Source: Larix kaempferi
Lineage: Eukaryota > Streptophyta > Pinopsida > Pinales > Pinaceae
Length of the DNA: 64,000 bases
NCBI GenBank assembly: GCA_027924585.1
Contig: BSBM01000597.1
Location: forward strand, 6,772,501 to 6,836,500
Direction: 5' to 3'
Each line of letters opens with the position of its first letter. Within the stretch, counting starts at the first letter, position 1. The translations under genes were made by a program, and so were the position numbers. This document shows, piece after piece, positions 48,692 to 61,071 of the stretch. The notes beneath the pieces are model-generated. The model did not search any database and had not been told where the DNA came from. It worked only from the letters and a program-made list of their open reading frames with translations.

Positions 48692-49051
48692 AACATATGT
48701 TAGAATCACTTCCCAAGTTCAAATGATTGACGATGTTCTGATCATCCAAATACGTATTTTCAATGTTAGAGCCTCTTGCCGGGATTTAAGATCAAATATT
48801 TTTTTATGATATAGTGATGTAACACCAACATTACAATCGCTTGCAAATTCAAAATAGTAAGAGGGTGACATAGTACTCACAGTAGTGACGATGTATGAAT
48901 ACACTCTAATGCTTCATTAGCATTGATGTCAGTGCATATACTTTGTTATTTTCATATATGAATATTAATCGATTGTTTCATTGATGTTAATGTCTAGATA
49001 GTTCACTATTTTCATAAAATCTCACCAATGATTTTCCAATGATAAGTAGAC
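48692..49051. other. Unassigned spacer
   Basis: AT-rich sequence with nothing recognised. The last five bases, TAGAC (49047-49051), are the LTR-E target duplication. Confidence 0.6.
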
Positions 49052-50674
49052 TGTCACGTCCCCATTTTGACCCCCTTTGTAAATGATGTAAATATTGTAA
49101 CTTAATCATGGTGAGGAGCTCAAGGCCAAGGCCCCACCATTGATTTAACGTTTATGTATCGGCAATTAAAATAGATGCCTATGGTTCTTGTGCGAGATGG
49201 GCACAATGTATATAAGACATCATGTAAATACGAATTTTAATGCAAATACCCACAACTAGCTATGCAATGCAACAAAAGAGAAGGGGCATGGTTCTACAAG
49301 GAAAAGGGAGGGAAACTATTCAAACCCTTGAGCCAATGGTATTAATCCATGTGTCAATGGGGAAACCCATAAACCACCAACTACCCATTTTGTCTCATGT
49401 ACCCAATCATTTAATTCTTCCAAGAAATTGGTTAAGGCAGTTAATGCCTTGGGAATGAAAGAGTATGGGCAAGTCAGATTTTCGTGCATGGGCAAGCTAC
49501 CAACCTGAAAATCGTATTTTTGGCTTGCTGGGCAAGAAAACCCCCACGAAATGCTACCCAAGGCCATTCCTCATGTATTACGTTCTTCCTCTCACGCAGC
49601 TGGAGCTCACAAGAAGTTATCCTCACGTTTTTCACCATAACCCTGTGTTTTTCCATGCCCAGGAACTCGTTTTTGGATTGTGCAACAGCTGGGGAAGGAG
49701 GGACGCGAATTGGGATCGAGGGTGAGGGCGTTTTTGGCCCTAGGGCGTTTTCTGGAATGGGTTTTGTTTCCCCAGTCGAAATTCCAAAGTGCCAACACGT
49801 TTTGAGTCTACCCACGTTTTTCTGAAGTCCAGGAAACCCCATCTCATGCATCCCACTGTTGGAAACGTTTTCTCATGCTCAACCAGTGTAGGTTGCTGTT
49901 AGGTGGATCCCTGTTTTGTTTGGAACCCATGAGCAAGGAACTGGAATGGTAGTGGACAGAATTGGCTTGATAAACCTAGTGTAGGGAGTATCCTCTCAAG
50001 AAGATTAAGAGGGCTGGCTACTTTTCTATGCACACCCTGAGAGCACTAGAGAGGAAGGTATGGCTTGAGGGACTGTATGGCAGTGAAGAGAATACTTCCT
50101 GGTGTTGGGTGTGTAGGCATTGTGAGTGCCAAGCTAGATAGATCTGAGAGAGGTACCCATAGCTCTGTGGTTGAGCTCACTAGCTTAGCAATTCTTCCTT
50201 TCCATCTCCTAGCAGCCTGATAAACCCAATTGTAGATTGGCTTGGCTCATTTTGGTGTATGTTTGGCTATGTGTGAGTCTGTTGTTCCCTGGTTCCTTGT
50301 AGAGATCATGCCCAGCTCGGGGGTGGCAGTGGTGCTGAAAGATTGAGGAGCACACTGGCCTACGGTTGGGTGGAACGTTGCAGTTGCATAGCCAGTTGCG
50401 TGGGACTGCCTTATTGAGATAAGTATTCTCTTGTGTAAATTGGCAATTATCATTTGATGAACATCTTAAATGTATGATGGATGTGAAATTCTTATTACTC
50501 CGCTGTGATTTCTGATAATTATGCATCTTCATATCTCTCTTATGTATTATGTGAATGTGTATGCATATTTATTCTTCAATATTGAATGTTTGATTTCAAT
50601 ATATGGGGCTGGATGCCCGGTTCAACCGTCACGATCCTCTCCATCTAGCTTGTTGGATGGGAGGGGACGTGACA
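49052..50674 (+). repeat. LTR-E 5' LTR
   Basis: 1,623 bp. Every open frame in it recurs with the same translation exactly 7,946 bp further on, and the stretches I compared base by base show no difference. It carries the 24-bp block shared with LTR-A at 49109-49132. Confidence 0.97.
49209..49216 (+). promoter_or_regulatory. Likely LTR-E TATA box
   Basis: TATATAAG lies 158 bp into the LTR. Transcription would start near 49240, leaving a short U3 and a long R-U5 of about 1.4 kb. Confidence 0.5.
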
Positions 50675-50677
50675 GAA

Positions 50678-50690
50678 TGGTATCAGAGCT
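50678..50690 (+). promoter_or_regulatory. LTR-E primer-binding site
   Basis: TGGTATCAGAGCT starts three bases after the LTR and matches initiator-Met tRNA. Confidence 0.93.
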
Positions 50691-50819
50691 GCGTTGCAGC
50701 ATTGGGCCTCTATGGGCCAAAACTGATAGAAATTACAAGGGAAGATTTTAAATTTCCTAAGTCTGTTTTTGAAAATTTCCGTTTTAAGTCTGTTCTGGAA
50801 ATTTTTGGTTTAAGACTGT

Positions 50820-52040
50820 TTCGGAAGGAATTCCCGAATGCCTTCCGAAACAGCGGAAGCATTCGGCGAATCGTTCCGAAATTTCGGAAGCGTTCCGAGA
50901 ATTTTTCCGAAAATTTGCGAAGGGAAGTTTTGCGGAAGGAATTCTCTTCCGAAATTGCGGAAGCAATTCTCTTCCGAAATTTCGGAAGGATTCCGCGAAC
51001 CGCTCCGAAACAGCGGAAGAATTCAGCCAATGGCTCCGAAACAGCGGAAGAAAATTCTTTAAGTGAAAAATTTTTCTAAGTGTCGGGATTTTTCGGAAAG
51101 AATTCTCTTCCGAAATTGCGGAAGGAATTCTCTTCCGAAATTTCGGAAGGATTCCGCGAACCGCTCCGAAACAGCGGAAGAATTCAGCCAATGGCTCCGA
51201 AACAGCGGAAGAAAATTCTTTAAGTGAAAAAATTTTCTAAGTGTCGGAATTTTTCGGAAAGAATTCTCTTCCGAAATTGCGGAAGGAATTCTCTTCCGAA
51301 ATTTCGGAAGGATTCCGCGAATCGTTCCGCAACTGCGGAAGACTTCGGCGAATTGTTCCGAAACGCGGAAGAGTTCGCCGAATCGTTCCGCAACTGCGGA
51401 AGACTTCGGCGAATCGTTCCGAAACGCGGAAGAGTTCGCCGAATCGTTCCGCAACTGCGGAAGACTTCGGCGAATCGTTCCGAAACGCGGAAGAGTTCGC
51501 CGAATCGTTCCGCAACTGCGGAAGACTTCGGCGAATCGTTCCGAAACGCGGAAGAGTTCGCCGAATCGTTCCGCAACTGCGGAAGACTTCGGCGAATCGT
51601 TCCGCAACTGCGGAAGACTTCGCCGAATCATTCCGAAAAATCACCCGAAATCGAGGAAGCATTGTGGCGGAAGCATTCCGCGAACGGCTCCGGTACTGCG
51701 GAAGCCTTCGTCGAATGGCTCCGCAATTGCGGGAGCATTCGCCGAATGGCTCCGCAACTGCGGAAGCCTTCGCCGAATGGCTCCGCTCGGCAAATCGCCC
51801 CGCCGTTGCGGAAGCGTTCGGCGAACTGCTCCGCAACTGCGGAAGCGTTCGGCGAACTGCTCCGCAATTGCGGAAGCCGTCGCCGAAGCGCCTCGCAACT
51901 GCGGAAGGCTACAGTGAACCGCCCCGCTCATTGCGGGAGCATATAACGAACCGCCCATTGCGGCAACACCCTGCGAACCGCCGTCGCGGCCGGATTCAGC
52001 GAACTGCCCGTTGCGGCAGGATTCCGCGAACCGCCCGACG
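50820..52040 (+). repeat. LTR-E leader: palindromic TTCCG/CGGAA array
   Basis: 1.2 kb of GC-rich repeats between PBS and gag. The first part has a block of about 161 bp repeated (TGTCGG at 51081 and 51242). The second part (about 51310-51620) has a 61-bp unit in four to five copies. Later units are more diverged. Individual units contain palindromes such as TTCCGAAATTTCGGAA and TTCCGCAACTGCGGAA, so the RNA leader should fold into many hairpins. Open frames of up to 295 codons on either strand come from the repeats; they overlap in several frames and lack any domain. Confidence 0.9.
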
Positions 52041-52265
52041 CGGCGTGATTTGCAAGGGGGCAAGCCCCCTTGACCCCCTTTTTCTTTTTCCCCTCATAGT
52101 TCGTTGTTTTGATTTGATGAATTGTTAGTATGCCATTTTTCCCACATGCATGAAGTAATTGTGAATTCTAAGAATGTAATGCAGCTAACAATTGTTTTGA
52201 TAAACACATTTCAGAGAGTCACAGTTACAGCAGGGTAACACCCTAGATAATACCGTGGAAAAATT

Positions 52266-55200
52266 TTGGATCTTGGTTGGGCCAAGAAAATGCACATCAT
52301 GAATGATGCACAGGATCCCTATGAGCCTGAGACAAATGCCATGGGGGAGAACATACAGGTTGAGAATGCTGAAACAGAATCTAATGGGAGAAGAAATCAA
52401 GAGACCCCTCCAGATGTTGCAGCCACCATGAGAAGCCTAAGGGTGGAGTTGCAAAGCTGTAGGGAAGATAATGAAAGAATGATTAAAGCTCAGGAAGAAC
52501 AAAATCAGCTGAATGCAGCCATGCTGCAGAGTTTAACAGACATCCAAAGGCAAATAAACTCTGGGCATCAGATATCAAATCCAGAAAGGGGTGGGAGCAG
52601 CTCTAGAAGGAATTCCCGTAAGAGGGCCAGTAGCCCAAGAGGAGTTTCTACAGACAGAACGTATAGTCCAGAAATATCTCCTAATGAGTCATCTGACTCT
52701 GAAGAATCCATTGAGGGTTCAAGCTCTTCATCCCACATGAGTAAGAGGAAGAAGCACTACAAGAACAGTTCACATGGGGAATTTAAGAAGGCAAAACCTC
52801 CTACATTTGACGGAGAGGTAAAATCTGGTCAAGAAGCTGAAGCTTGGCTTCTTGGGATGAGAAAATACTTCCAAGTCCAAGACTACTCGGGAAATATGAA
52901 GGCAAGGGTAGCCATCTTCAACTTGAATGGAAGAGCATCTATATGGTGGGAACACACCAGGCAAGTGAAGAGGATCAATGAACGGAAGATCGTGTGGAAG
53001 CAGTTCACGAAATACTTCAAGCAGAAGTACCTCTCGGATAGGTACTATGATGATAAGATCAAAGAGTTCCATGAGCTGAGATTGGGACAATCGACCATGG
53101 AAGAATATGCAAACAAGTTCTTGGAGCTGCTGAGGTATGTTAAGTATATTCGAGATGATAAGGTGAAAATTCAGCGTTTCCTAAGTGGACTGCCCCAGTC
53201 GTATAAAGATAGAATTGAGTTTGATGAACCTCGGACTCTAGAGGAGACCATAAGAAAGGCCAAGTATTGCTTTGATCAAAACAGAAGCAAACCAGAATTC
53301 CATAAGGCATGGAAGGATAAGAAAAATGAGAAGTTTGATCAAAGGAAGAAGGGGTTCAAGCCTCCTCAATTCCGGAATCAGCAAAGGCAACCATCACAGG
53401 TTGTGACTAAGCCAACTAGGATGATGGGAGACAAGCCAAGAGATCCAAAGGAGCCAAGAGAACCACTTCAATGTTGGGGTTGTGGAGGAGACCACATGCT
53501 TAGGAACTGTCCACATAGGAATGGGAATGCAAATCAAGTTCACAACATCCAAGGAGCTGGAACGGTGGGTCAGGTGGCAAGGACAATCCCTAGGATCTAT
53601 GCAGCAGTAGAAGACCGCCAGGCAGATCATCAGTCAACTGTGGTTGAAGTTGAAGGTAAGGTTGCTAAGCAATCTGTTTCTATTTTGATTGATCCTGGAT
53701 CTACTCACAGTTATGTCACTCCTAGAATTGTTGAGATTTGTGCTTTCAAGAAATTAAAGCATAGTAAATCTTGGTTAGTTCAACTAGCCACTGGAACCAA
53801 GAGAAAAGTTAGCGAAATAGTAGAGAAATGTCCATTAGAGATGGATGGGCTATTCACTTATGCCGATCTGAATATTTTGCCACTTGGTTCCTATGATATT
53901 CTCATTGGAATGGATTGGTTAGAAGCACATAGAGTTAAACTTGACTGCTACAATAAGACATTTGAATGCATGGACGAAGAAGGAAACCCGAGGGTTGTAA
54001 AAGGCATTCCAAAGGTGACTTCTGTTAGACAGGTTTCAGCCATGCAACTGAAGAAGTTCTGTAGGAAGGGATGTCAACTGTATGCAGCTCACGTTTTAGA
54101 GGCAGCAGAGAATGAAACTCTTAAATTGGAGGACTATCGTGTATTGCAAGAATTCAGGGATGTTTTTCCTGATGAGATTCCGGGACTCCCTCCAAAGAGA
54201 GACATTGACTTTACAATTGAGCTTGTGCCAGGAGCGGCACCAGTGTCCAAGACACCGTACAGGATGAGTACACCGGAATTGCTAGAATTGAAGATGCAAT
54301 TACAAGAGTTGCTAGAAAAGAAATATATTAGGCCAAGTGTGTCCCCGTGGGGAGCACCTGTTCTATTTGTGAAAAAGAAAGATGGAACACTCAGGTTATG
54401 TATCGACTACAGGCAGTTGAACAAAGTCACAGTGAAGAATAAATACCCATTGCCCCGAATTGATGACCTTTTTGATCAAATGAGAGGAGCAAAGGTATTT
54501 TCAAAGATTGACTTGAGGTCTGGTTACCATCAGGTAAGAATCAAAGAAGAAGATATTCATAAGACAGCCTTTAGAACAAGGTATGGACACTATGAGTTTG
54601 TAGTGGTACCATTTGGCCTCACGAATGCACCAGCTACATTCATGTGTCTCATGAATAATGTTTTTAGCAAATATTTGGACAAGTTTGTTCTTGTATTTCT
54701 AGATGATATTCTCATCTATTCCAAGAATGAAGATGAGCATGAAGAACATTTGAGAATGACAATGCAGTTATTAAGGGAGCATAAGCTGTATGCCAAGTTG
54801 AGCAAATGTGACTTTTATAAAGATAGAATTCATTATTTGGGTCACATCATCTCCGACGAAGGAATATCTGTAGACCCTGAGAAGATTGAAGCCATTATGA
54901 ATTGGCCAACTCCAAGGAATGTGACTGATGTGAGATCTTTTATGGGCCTTGCTGGTTACTACAGGAGGTTTATCGAAGGATTCTCCAAGGTTGCTAACCC
55001 GATCACTTCTTTGCAAAAGAAGGGGATAAAGTTTGAATGGTCGCCAAGATGTGAGGAAAGTTTTCAACGGTTGAAGAATCTTCTTACAAGTGCACCTATT
55101 CTGAAAATTGCAGATCCGGAAAAAGACTTTGTGGTGTGTACAGACGCATGCAATCAAGGACTTGGAGGAGTTCTTATGCAAGACAACCACGTGATATGCT

Positions 55201-56969
55201 ATGAGTCAAGAAAGTTGAAGGAGCATGAGAAGAACTATGCTACTCATGATATAGAACTTGCAGCCATAGTACATGCCTTGAAGATGTGGAGGCATTACTT
55301 AATGGGAAGAAAATTCGAGTTAAGGACAGACCATTGTGGTCTGAAGTACTTGTTTGATCAGCCAATGTTAAATGCTAGGCAAGCTAGATGGTTGGAATTT
55401 TTGTGTGAATTTGATTTCGAGATCAAACACATAAAAGGGAAAGAAAACAAGGTGGCTGATGCACTCAGCAGGAAGGTACATGAAATGTATGTGGCAGCGC
55501 TTAGTACATGCCAACCAGATTTGAGGCAGCAGATTGTTAACCATATGGTTGAGGATGAAGTGTATGAGCAGATAAAGGGCAAATTGCAGCAGCAAAACAT
55601 TGAAAGGAAGTATGAAGGCTATCGTTTGGAAGAAGGAGGACTTCTTACGTATAAGAATAGAGTCTATATTCCAAATGCGGCAGATTTGAGGAGAATGGTT
55701 ATGGATGAGATCCATAAAGCTCCATACTCTGGTCACCCAGGATATCAGAAAACAATTACTACAGCAAGAAAATATTATTTCTGGCCAGGTATGAAGAAGG
55801 ACGTTGCTGAATGCATCTCTAAGTGCATGGAATGTCAGCAGGTAAAGGTTGAACACCAACACCCAGCAGGTTTATTGCTTCCAGTGCCAATTCCAGAATG
55901 GAAATGGGAAGTAATATCCATGGATTTTATTACAGGATTGCCAATGACTAAGAGACAACATGATTCCATCATGGTTGTGGTGGACAAGTTAACCAAGGCA
56001 GCACATTTTATACCGGTTAAGTCCACACATAAAGCCGATGCCATTGCAGATATTTTCATGAAGGAAATTTTTAGATTACATGGGTTGCCTAAGGCAATAA
56101 TTTCTGACAGGGATACCAAGTTCACTTCCAATTTTTGGAAAGCTCTCTTTGCAGATTTGGGTACACAGTTGAACTTTAGCACCGCGTACCATCCTCAAAC
56201 AGACAGGCAAACAGAAAGAGTAAATCAGGTACTTGAAGACATGCTCCGCATGTATGTAATGGACAAGCCATCCAAGTGGGAGGATTATTTACACCTGGTA
56301 GAGTTTGCATATAATAATGGGCATCAAGAATCATTGGGAATGAGTCCATATGAGGCTTTGTACGGCAGAAGGTGTAGGACACCAGTGACTTGGGACAATC
56401 CAGTGAACCGAATTGTACTTGGGCCAGAATTGCTTAAGGAAATGGAACAAGAGGTTGCAAAGATCCGGCAAAATTTAAAAGCAGCCCAGGATAGACAGAA
56501 AAGCTATGCAGATAAACATAGAGTGCATAGGGAATTCAATGTTGGGGATCATGTATATCTTAGAGTGAAATCAAGGAAGAGTTCTTTGAAGCTTGGGAGT
56601 TGTGCCAAGCTATCACCTAGATATTGTGGGCCATTTGAAGTGCTTGAAAGAATAGGACCAGTTGCATATAGACTTGCATTGCCTGCTAGCACTAAAGCTC
56701 ATAATGTTTTTCATGTCTCCTTGCTTAAGAAATATGTACATGATCCTAACCATGTGATTAATTGGGATGTGATCCAGGTGGAACCTGAGGGAGAATTCCA
56801 AACCGATCCATTGCGCATCCTAGACAAGAAAGTAACATTGCTCCGGAACCGAGCCATCGGACAGGTAAAGGTGCAATGGAAGCACTACGGTCCCGATGAG
56901 GCTACATGGGAGTTGGAGGATGCCATGAGGATGGCATATCCATTTTTGTTCAATTTTGATGAGCACTGA
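52266..56969 (+). CDS. LTR-E Gag-Pol polyprotein, 1,567 aa
   Basis: One intact frame. Gag core about residues 171-342 ([20 protein letters not shown]). Zinc knuckle Cys403, Cys406, His410, Cys415. Protease with Asp476 in an Asp-Pro-Gly motif. Reverse transcriptase from about 665, active site FLDD with Asp813-Asp814. RNase H with Asp960, Glu997, Asp1022, Asp1065. Integrase zinc motif His1150, His1157, Cys1187, Cys1190, and catalytic Asp1220, Asp1281, Glu1317; the last pair has the canonical 35-residue gap. A chromodomain-like tail lies at about 1533-1562 ([20 protein letters not shown]). All expected catalytic residues are present. A second ATG at 52293 could be the real start. Gag and Pol are fused in one frame, so the Gag:Pol ratio must be set by processing or another route. 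Chromodomain tails can steer integration to marked chromatin. Confidence 0.97.
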   Translation: MDLGWAKKMHIMNDAQDPYEPETNAMGENIQVENAETESNGRRNQETPPDVAATMRSLRVELQSCREDNERMIKAQEEQNQLNAAMLQSLTDIQRQINSGHQISNPERGGSSSRRNSRKRASSPRGVSTDRTYSPEISPNESSDSEESIEGSSSSSHMSKRKKHYKNSSHGEFKKAKPPTFDGEVKSGQEAEAWLLGMRKYFQVQDYSGNMKARVAIFNLNGRASIWWEHTRQVKRINERKIVWKQFTKYFKQKYLSDRYYDDKIKEFHELRLGQSTMEEYANKFLELLRYVKYIRDDKVKIQRFLSGLPQSYKDRIEFDEPRTLEETIRKAKYCFDQNRSKPEFHKAWKDKKNEKFDQRKKGFKPPQFRNQQRQPSQVVTKPTRMMGDKPRDPKEPREPLQCWGCGGDHMLRNCPHRNGNANQVHNIQGAGTVGQVARTIPRIYAAVEDRQADHQSTVVEVEGKVAKQSVSILIDPGSTHSYVTPRIVEICAFKKLKHSKSWLVQLATGTKRKVSEIVEKCPLEMDGLFTYADLNILPLGSYDILIGMDWLEAHRVKLDCYNKTFECMDEEGNPRVVKGIPKVTSVRQVSAMQLKKFCRKGCQLYAAHVLEAAENETLKLEDYRVLQEFRDVFPDEIPGLPPKRDIDFTIELVPGAAPVSKTPYRMSTPELLELKMQLQELLEKKYIRPSVSPWGAPVLFVKKKDGTLRLCIDYRQLNKVTVKNKYPLPRIDDLFDQMRGAKVFSKIDLRSGYHQVRIKEEDIHKTAFRTRYGHYEFVVVPFGLTNAPATFMCLMNNVFSKYLDKFVLVFLDDILIYSKNEDEHEEHLRMTMQLLREHKLYAKLSKCDFYKDRIHYLGHIISDEGISVDPEKIEAIMNWPTPRNVTDVRSFMGLAGYYRRFIEGFSKVANPITSLQKKGIKFEWSPRCEESFQRLKNLLTSAPILKIADPEKDFVVCTDACNQGLGGVLMQDNHVICYESRKLKEHEKNYATHDIELAAIVHALKMWRHYLMGRKFELRTDHCGLKYLFDQPMLNARQARWLEFLCEFDFEIKHIKGKENKVADALSRKVHEMYVAALSTCQPDLRQQIVNHMVEDEVYEQIKGKLQQQNIERKYEGYRLEEGGLLTYKNRVYIPNAADLRRMVMDEIHKAPYSGHPGYQKTITTARKYYFWPGMKKDVAECISKCMECQQVKVEHQHPAGLLLPVPIPEWKWEVISMDFITGLPMTKRQHDSIMVVVDKLTKAAHFIPVKSTHKADAIADIFMKEIFRLHGLPKAIISDRDTKFTSNFWKALFADLGTQLNFSTAYHPQTDRQTERVNQVLEDMLRMYVMDKPSKWEDYLHLVEFAYNNGHQESLGMSPYEALYGRRCRTPVTWDNPVNRIVLGPELLKEMEQEVAKIRQNLKAAQDRQKSYADKHRVHREFNVGDHVYLRVKSRKSSLKLGSCAKLSPRYCGPFEVLERIGPVAYRLALPASTKAHNVFHVSLLKKYVHDPNHVINWDVIQVEPEGEFQTDPLRILDKKVTLLRNRAIGQVKVQWKHYGPDEATWELEDAMRMAYPFLFNFDEH

Positions 56970-56984
56970 GGACAGTGCTAATGT

Positions 56985-56997
56985 AAGGGGAGGGGTA
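56985..56997 (+). promoter_or_regulatory. LTR-E polypurine tract
   Basis: AAGGGGAGGGGTA directly precedes the 3' LTR, 15 bp after the Gag-Pol stop codon. Confidence 0.92.
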
Positions 56998-58620
56998 TGT
57001 CACGTCCCCATTTTGACCCCCTTTGTAAATGATGTAAATATTGTAACTTAATCATGGTGAGGAGCTCAAGGCCAAGGCCCCACCATTGATTTAACGTTTA
57101 TGTATCGGCAATTAAAATAGATGCCTATGGTTCTTGTGCGAGATGGGCACAATGTATATAAGACATCATGTAAATACGAATTTTAATGCAAATACCCACA
57201 ACTAGCTATGCAATGCAACAAAAGAGAAGGGGCATGGTTCTACAAGGAAAAGGGAGGGAAACTATTCAAACCCTTGAGCCAATGGTATTAATCCATGTGT
57301 CAATGGGGAAACCCATAAACCACCAACTACCCATTTTGTCTCATGTACCCAATCATTTAATTCTTCCAAGAAATTGGTTAAGGCAGTTAATGCCTTGGGA
57401 ATGAAAGAGTATGGGCAAGTCAGATTTTCGTGCATGGGCAAGCTACCAACCTGAAAATCGTATTTTTGGCTTGCTGGGCAAGAAAACCCCCACGAAATGC
57501 TACCCAAGGCCATTCCTCATGTATTACGTTCTTCCTCTCACGCAGCTGGAGCTCACAAGAAGTTATCCTCACGTTTTTCACCATAACCCTGTGTTTTTCC
57601 ATGCCCAGGAACTCGTTTTTGGATTGTGCAACAGCTGGGGAAGGAGGGACGCGAATTGGGATCGAGGGTGAGGGCGTTTTTGGCCCTAGGGCGTTTTCTG
57701 GAATGGGTTTTGTTTCCCCAGTCGAAATTCCAAAGTGCCAACACGTTTTGAGTCTACCCACGTTTTTCTGAAGTCCAGGAAACCCCATCTCATGCATCCC
57801 ACTGTTGGAAACGTTTTCTCATGCTCAACCAGTGTAGGTTGCTGTTAGGTGGATCCCTGTTTTGTTTGGAACCCATGAGCAAGGAACTGGAATGGTAGTG
57901 GACAGAATTGGCTTGATAAACCTAGTGTAGGGAGTATCCTCTCAAGAAGATTAAGAGGGCTGGCTACTTTTCTATGCACACCCTGAGAGCACTAGAGAGG
58001 AAGGTATGGCTTGAGGGACTGTATGGCAGTGAAGAGAATACTTCCTGGTGTTGGGTGTGTAGGCATTGTGAGTGCCAAGCTAGATAGATCTGAGAGAGGT
58101 ACCCATAGCTCTGTGGTTGAGCTCACTAGCTTAGCAATTCTTCCTTTCCATCTCCTAGCAGCCTGATAAACCCAATTGTAGATTGGCTTGGCTCATTTTG
58201 GTGTATGTTTGGCTATGTGTGAGTCTGTTGTTCCCTGGTTCCTTGTAGAGATCATGCCCAGCTCGGGGGTGGCAGTGGTGCTGAAAGATTGAGGAGCACA
58301 CTGGCCTACGGTTGGGTGGAACGTTGCAGTTGCATAGCCAGTTGCGTGGGACTGCCTTATTGAGATAAGTATTCTCTTGTGTAAATTGGCAATTATCATT
58401 TGATGAACATCTTAAATGTATGATGGATGTGAAATTCTTATTACTCCGCTGTGATTTCTGATAATTATGCATCTTCATATCTCTCTTATGTATTATGTGA
58501 ATGTGTATGCATATTTATTCTTCAATATTGAATGTTTGATTTCAATATATGGGGCTGGATGCCCGGTTCAACCGTCACGATCCTCTCCATCTAGCTTGTT
58601 GGATGGGAGGGGACGTGACA
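56998..58620 (+). repeat. LTR-E 3' LTR
   Basis: 1,623 bp, same ends and apparently the same sequence as 49052-50674. It is followed by TAGAC. Confidence 0.97.
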
Positions 58621-58625
58621 TAGAC

Positions 58626-59304
58626 AAACATGTTGTTGTGTTGATCGACGTTTTGGATGTCTGTGTTCCAATTATAAATCGTTATTTTTCATTTGAAGTG
58701 AAATATCAAGTGGGTGTCATATCCTATTCTTAGCTAACACAATAGTAGTTGGATCATTTCTACATCAAAGGACCATAGGTATAGTTAGCAATGTAGAGGC
58801 ATAGTGGAAGCATGTGCATAATCCAAGTTTTAACAACAACATATTCCATACGGATCCATTCAGTATTCACTATTGAGCAATGATTTGACAATGATAGGAT
58901 TGATAGTTTGTAAATTATATTTTAACTCATAAAACATATTTTCATATTTATGCAAAATTAATAAAATATTATGTAACGAACATGGAAGCAAGTGAGTTGG
59001 AAGACTTAGCATATGGGAGGGGGCATCCACAAGGTCAAATCATTGGTTTCCCATAGACTCAACACTCAAGTATAAAGGAGCGCACGGTGTTGGCTATAGA
59101 GGAATCAACCAAGTGTGGATGGTGAAGCAAGAAGTTAGAGCGATTTGCGGAGCAGACTTAAGTGGGACACAGTCTAGTAGGGGAAAACAAGGCTAGTGTG
59201 TGAACTAGTGTAGGCTTCAAGGTAGTTTTAAGGAGAAAATCAACAAGATTGTGCAGTAGGAAAAATCTTGGGGTTTCTTGGGAACTTTCTCAGGTGGAGT
59301 TTCT
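58626..59304. other. Unassigned spacer after LTR-E
   Basis: AT-rich, no coding content and no repeat recognised. It continues the sequence interrupted at 49051. Confidence 0.5.
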
Positions 59305-59654
59305 GTAGACGCCCCCATCTTGATGTAATTGTAATCTTCTCTTTATATATAAATAGGTTTCTAAGTATGCCTAGCTTGGGGTGTCTCCCTCATAAATATT
59401 TTATCTCTTGTGTACTATTGAATTTGGCTAAGTGTTGAATGGATAACATGTTAATTGAATAATTGACTAAGTAATAATTGAACAAGAGTATAATTGTTGA
59501 AAGAGTTCCACAGGTTAAGTGTAGTTTTTTGGACTCCCTACCGAGCTGGTATCACTCTCGGCAAGGGTCCAGGTAGTGTCGCATGGGCTATTAGAAGACG
59601 AAAATTATAGTTTTTAGTCGAGTTGGTATGAGCTCATGATAGGTGGTATTAGAG
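59305..59654 (+). repeat. Possible LTR and PBS of a decayed Gypsy element
   Basis: A TG start (TGTAGACGCCCCCATC), a TATA-like TTTATATATAAATAGG near 59341, and a PBS-like TGGTATTAGAG at 59644-59654 outline a short LTR of about 330 bp. No second copy is in the window, so the ends are guesses. Confidence 0.35.
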
Positions 59655-60135
59655 TGTAGTAAAATGGAAAATACAGACTTTGTTGGGCACTATGCAATGG
59701 AGGAATCAGAGGCTATGGAGGTTACTGTTGACCCAATGACCAGAAGAGTCCAGATTGCAATTGTTGGAATGAGAGTTAGATAAACTTGTTGGATGGATAA
59801 GGGCATAGGGAAGAGAAGCTCCATCACTAAAGTTGGTCGCAGAGAAGGAAACAATTTGGAAGGATCTCTTTCCATCATTGTTGGTACTCACACTTCTAAG
59901 AGGTGTGGACGTGTTGGTTCCCTAGACCAAAGGTGTACTATTGAGGAGACCCAAGGTTCGTAGACTTGGGAGCTCTGCTACAAGATTGCCACAACATTCT
60001 GTTGCAGATAAAGATGCACAATGGATTCATATGTTTTGTGATGCAGTTATCAAATATAAATGTGGACAGGAAGTTTAGGTGGATCGGATGGGGGTGGAGC
60101 CTCTCCGGAAAATACTTGTACATTAGCTTAGCACC

Positions 60136-61071
60136 ATGCATGGTGGTCGAGGGTTGCATCAACTCAACTTTGTGGAACCCATTGTGAGAGGACAAAGGGT
60201 GAGGGCACTGGTGGACACAAGTTCCTCACACAATTTTGTAAGGAAGGAACTTGTGGATGATATTGGGTTAAGGAGTTATCCTTGCGAAAAAAATGTCAAG
60301 GCCATGAACTCCACGGCCAAGGCTACAGAAGGCTTCACTTCCAAGGTGCATATCAGAATGGGAAGATGGGAAGGACGAGAATATTTCATGTTCATGCCTC
60401 TTAATGATTTTGAGATGATTCTTGGGTAAGACTTTTAGAGAAGAGATCATGTCATGCTGTTGCCATTCGCAGACAAGTTGGCGATTTTAGATGGGAGAAA
60501 ACCATGCATTGTGCCCACTACCATGAAGAAGGAAGATGGAGGGGTTTGGTTGGTGTCCGAACTTAGCATGAAAAATGCTAGTTGATGATCCAATTCACAC
60601 TTTTATGTCATAGCACTACTCAGTGAAGCAACTACGGCAATTGTGGGTACTCTTGTGTCTCTCGAGCTTTCCAAAGTGTTGAATGTAAATGAGGATATGG
60701 TACTGGATAGCTTGCCAAAAGTGCACCCACCGCGACATGTTGTTGATCACCACAGTAAGCTTGAGCTAGGATTGAGACCCATGGCCAAGGACTCTTATTT
60801 TTTATCAACACCAGAGTTAGAAGAGTTGAATAGGCAGTTGGTGGAACTTACAAATGTTGGCTTCATTATACCTTCAAGGTCTCCATATGGTGCACCCATG
60901 CTGTTCCAACAAAAGAAGGATACGCCAGATTTGAGGCTTTGATTGGATTATAGAGTGCTTAGCAAGAATACAGTAAATAATTGGTACCCATTTCCATTGG
61001 TAGTAGATTGCTTTGATAAATTAGCTAAGGACAAAGTGTTATTGAAGTTGAATTTGAGACAAGGTTACTAT
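60136..61071 (+). pseudogene. Decayed Ty3/Gypsy protease and RT start
   Basis: Remains of a Gypsy pol of a lineage different from LTR-B and LTR-E. A retropepsin-like stretch (ALVDTSSSHNFV, about 60205-60240) has Asp-Thr-Ser instead of Asp-Ser/Thr-Gly. It is followed by the usual MPLNDFEMILG block. RT begins at ELEELNRQLVELTNVGFIIP and SRSPYGAPMLFQQKKD, has a stop at 60942 and continues (LDYRVLSKNTVNNWYPFP) to LKLNLRQGYY. There it is cut at 61071 by the LTR-D element. Gag upstream (59660-60130) is too broken to define. Confidence 0.8.

Larger units (their letters stand above)
49052..58620 (+). mobile_element. LTR-E, intact Ty3/Gypsy chromovirus
   Basis: A complete 9,569-bp element: TSD TAGAC on both sides (49047-49051, 58621-58625), two 1,623-bp LTRs, PBS, a 1.6-kb leader rich in palindromic repeats, one uninterrupted Gag-Pol frame, PPT. 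LTR ends are TGTCACGTCCCC and GGGGACGTGACA, an extended inverted terminus. The LTRs appear identical and the reading frame is whole, so insertion was recent and the element may still be competent. The chromodomain-like C-terminus places it with plant chromoviruses, most like the Tekay/Del group as I remember it. Confidence 0.97.

Noticed and set aside
49240-50532. Several 60-125-codon frames in the LTR-E LTR
   Set aside because: They repeat exactly in the other LTR, overlap on both strands and show no domain; they are LTR sequence.
51224-52128. Overlapping frames of 240, 295 (+) and 199, 190 (-) codons
   Set aside because: All lie in the LTR-E leader array, share the same Arg/Ser/Phe-rich repeats in different frames, and have no domain or plausible start context.
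53688-53700. Asp-Pro-Gly in the LTR-E protease as an inactivating change
   Set aside because: LTR-B has the same motif independently, and I recall it in other plant Gypsy elements, so it looks like a lineage variant, not damage.
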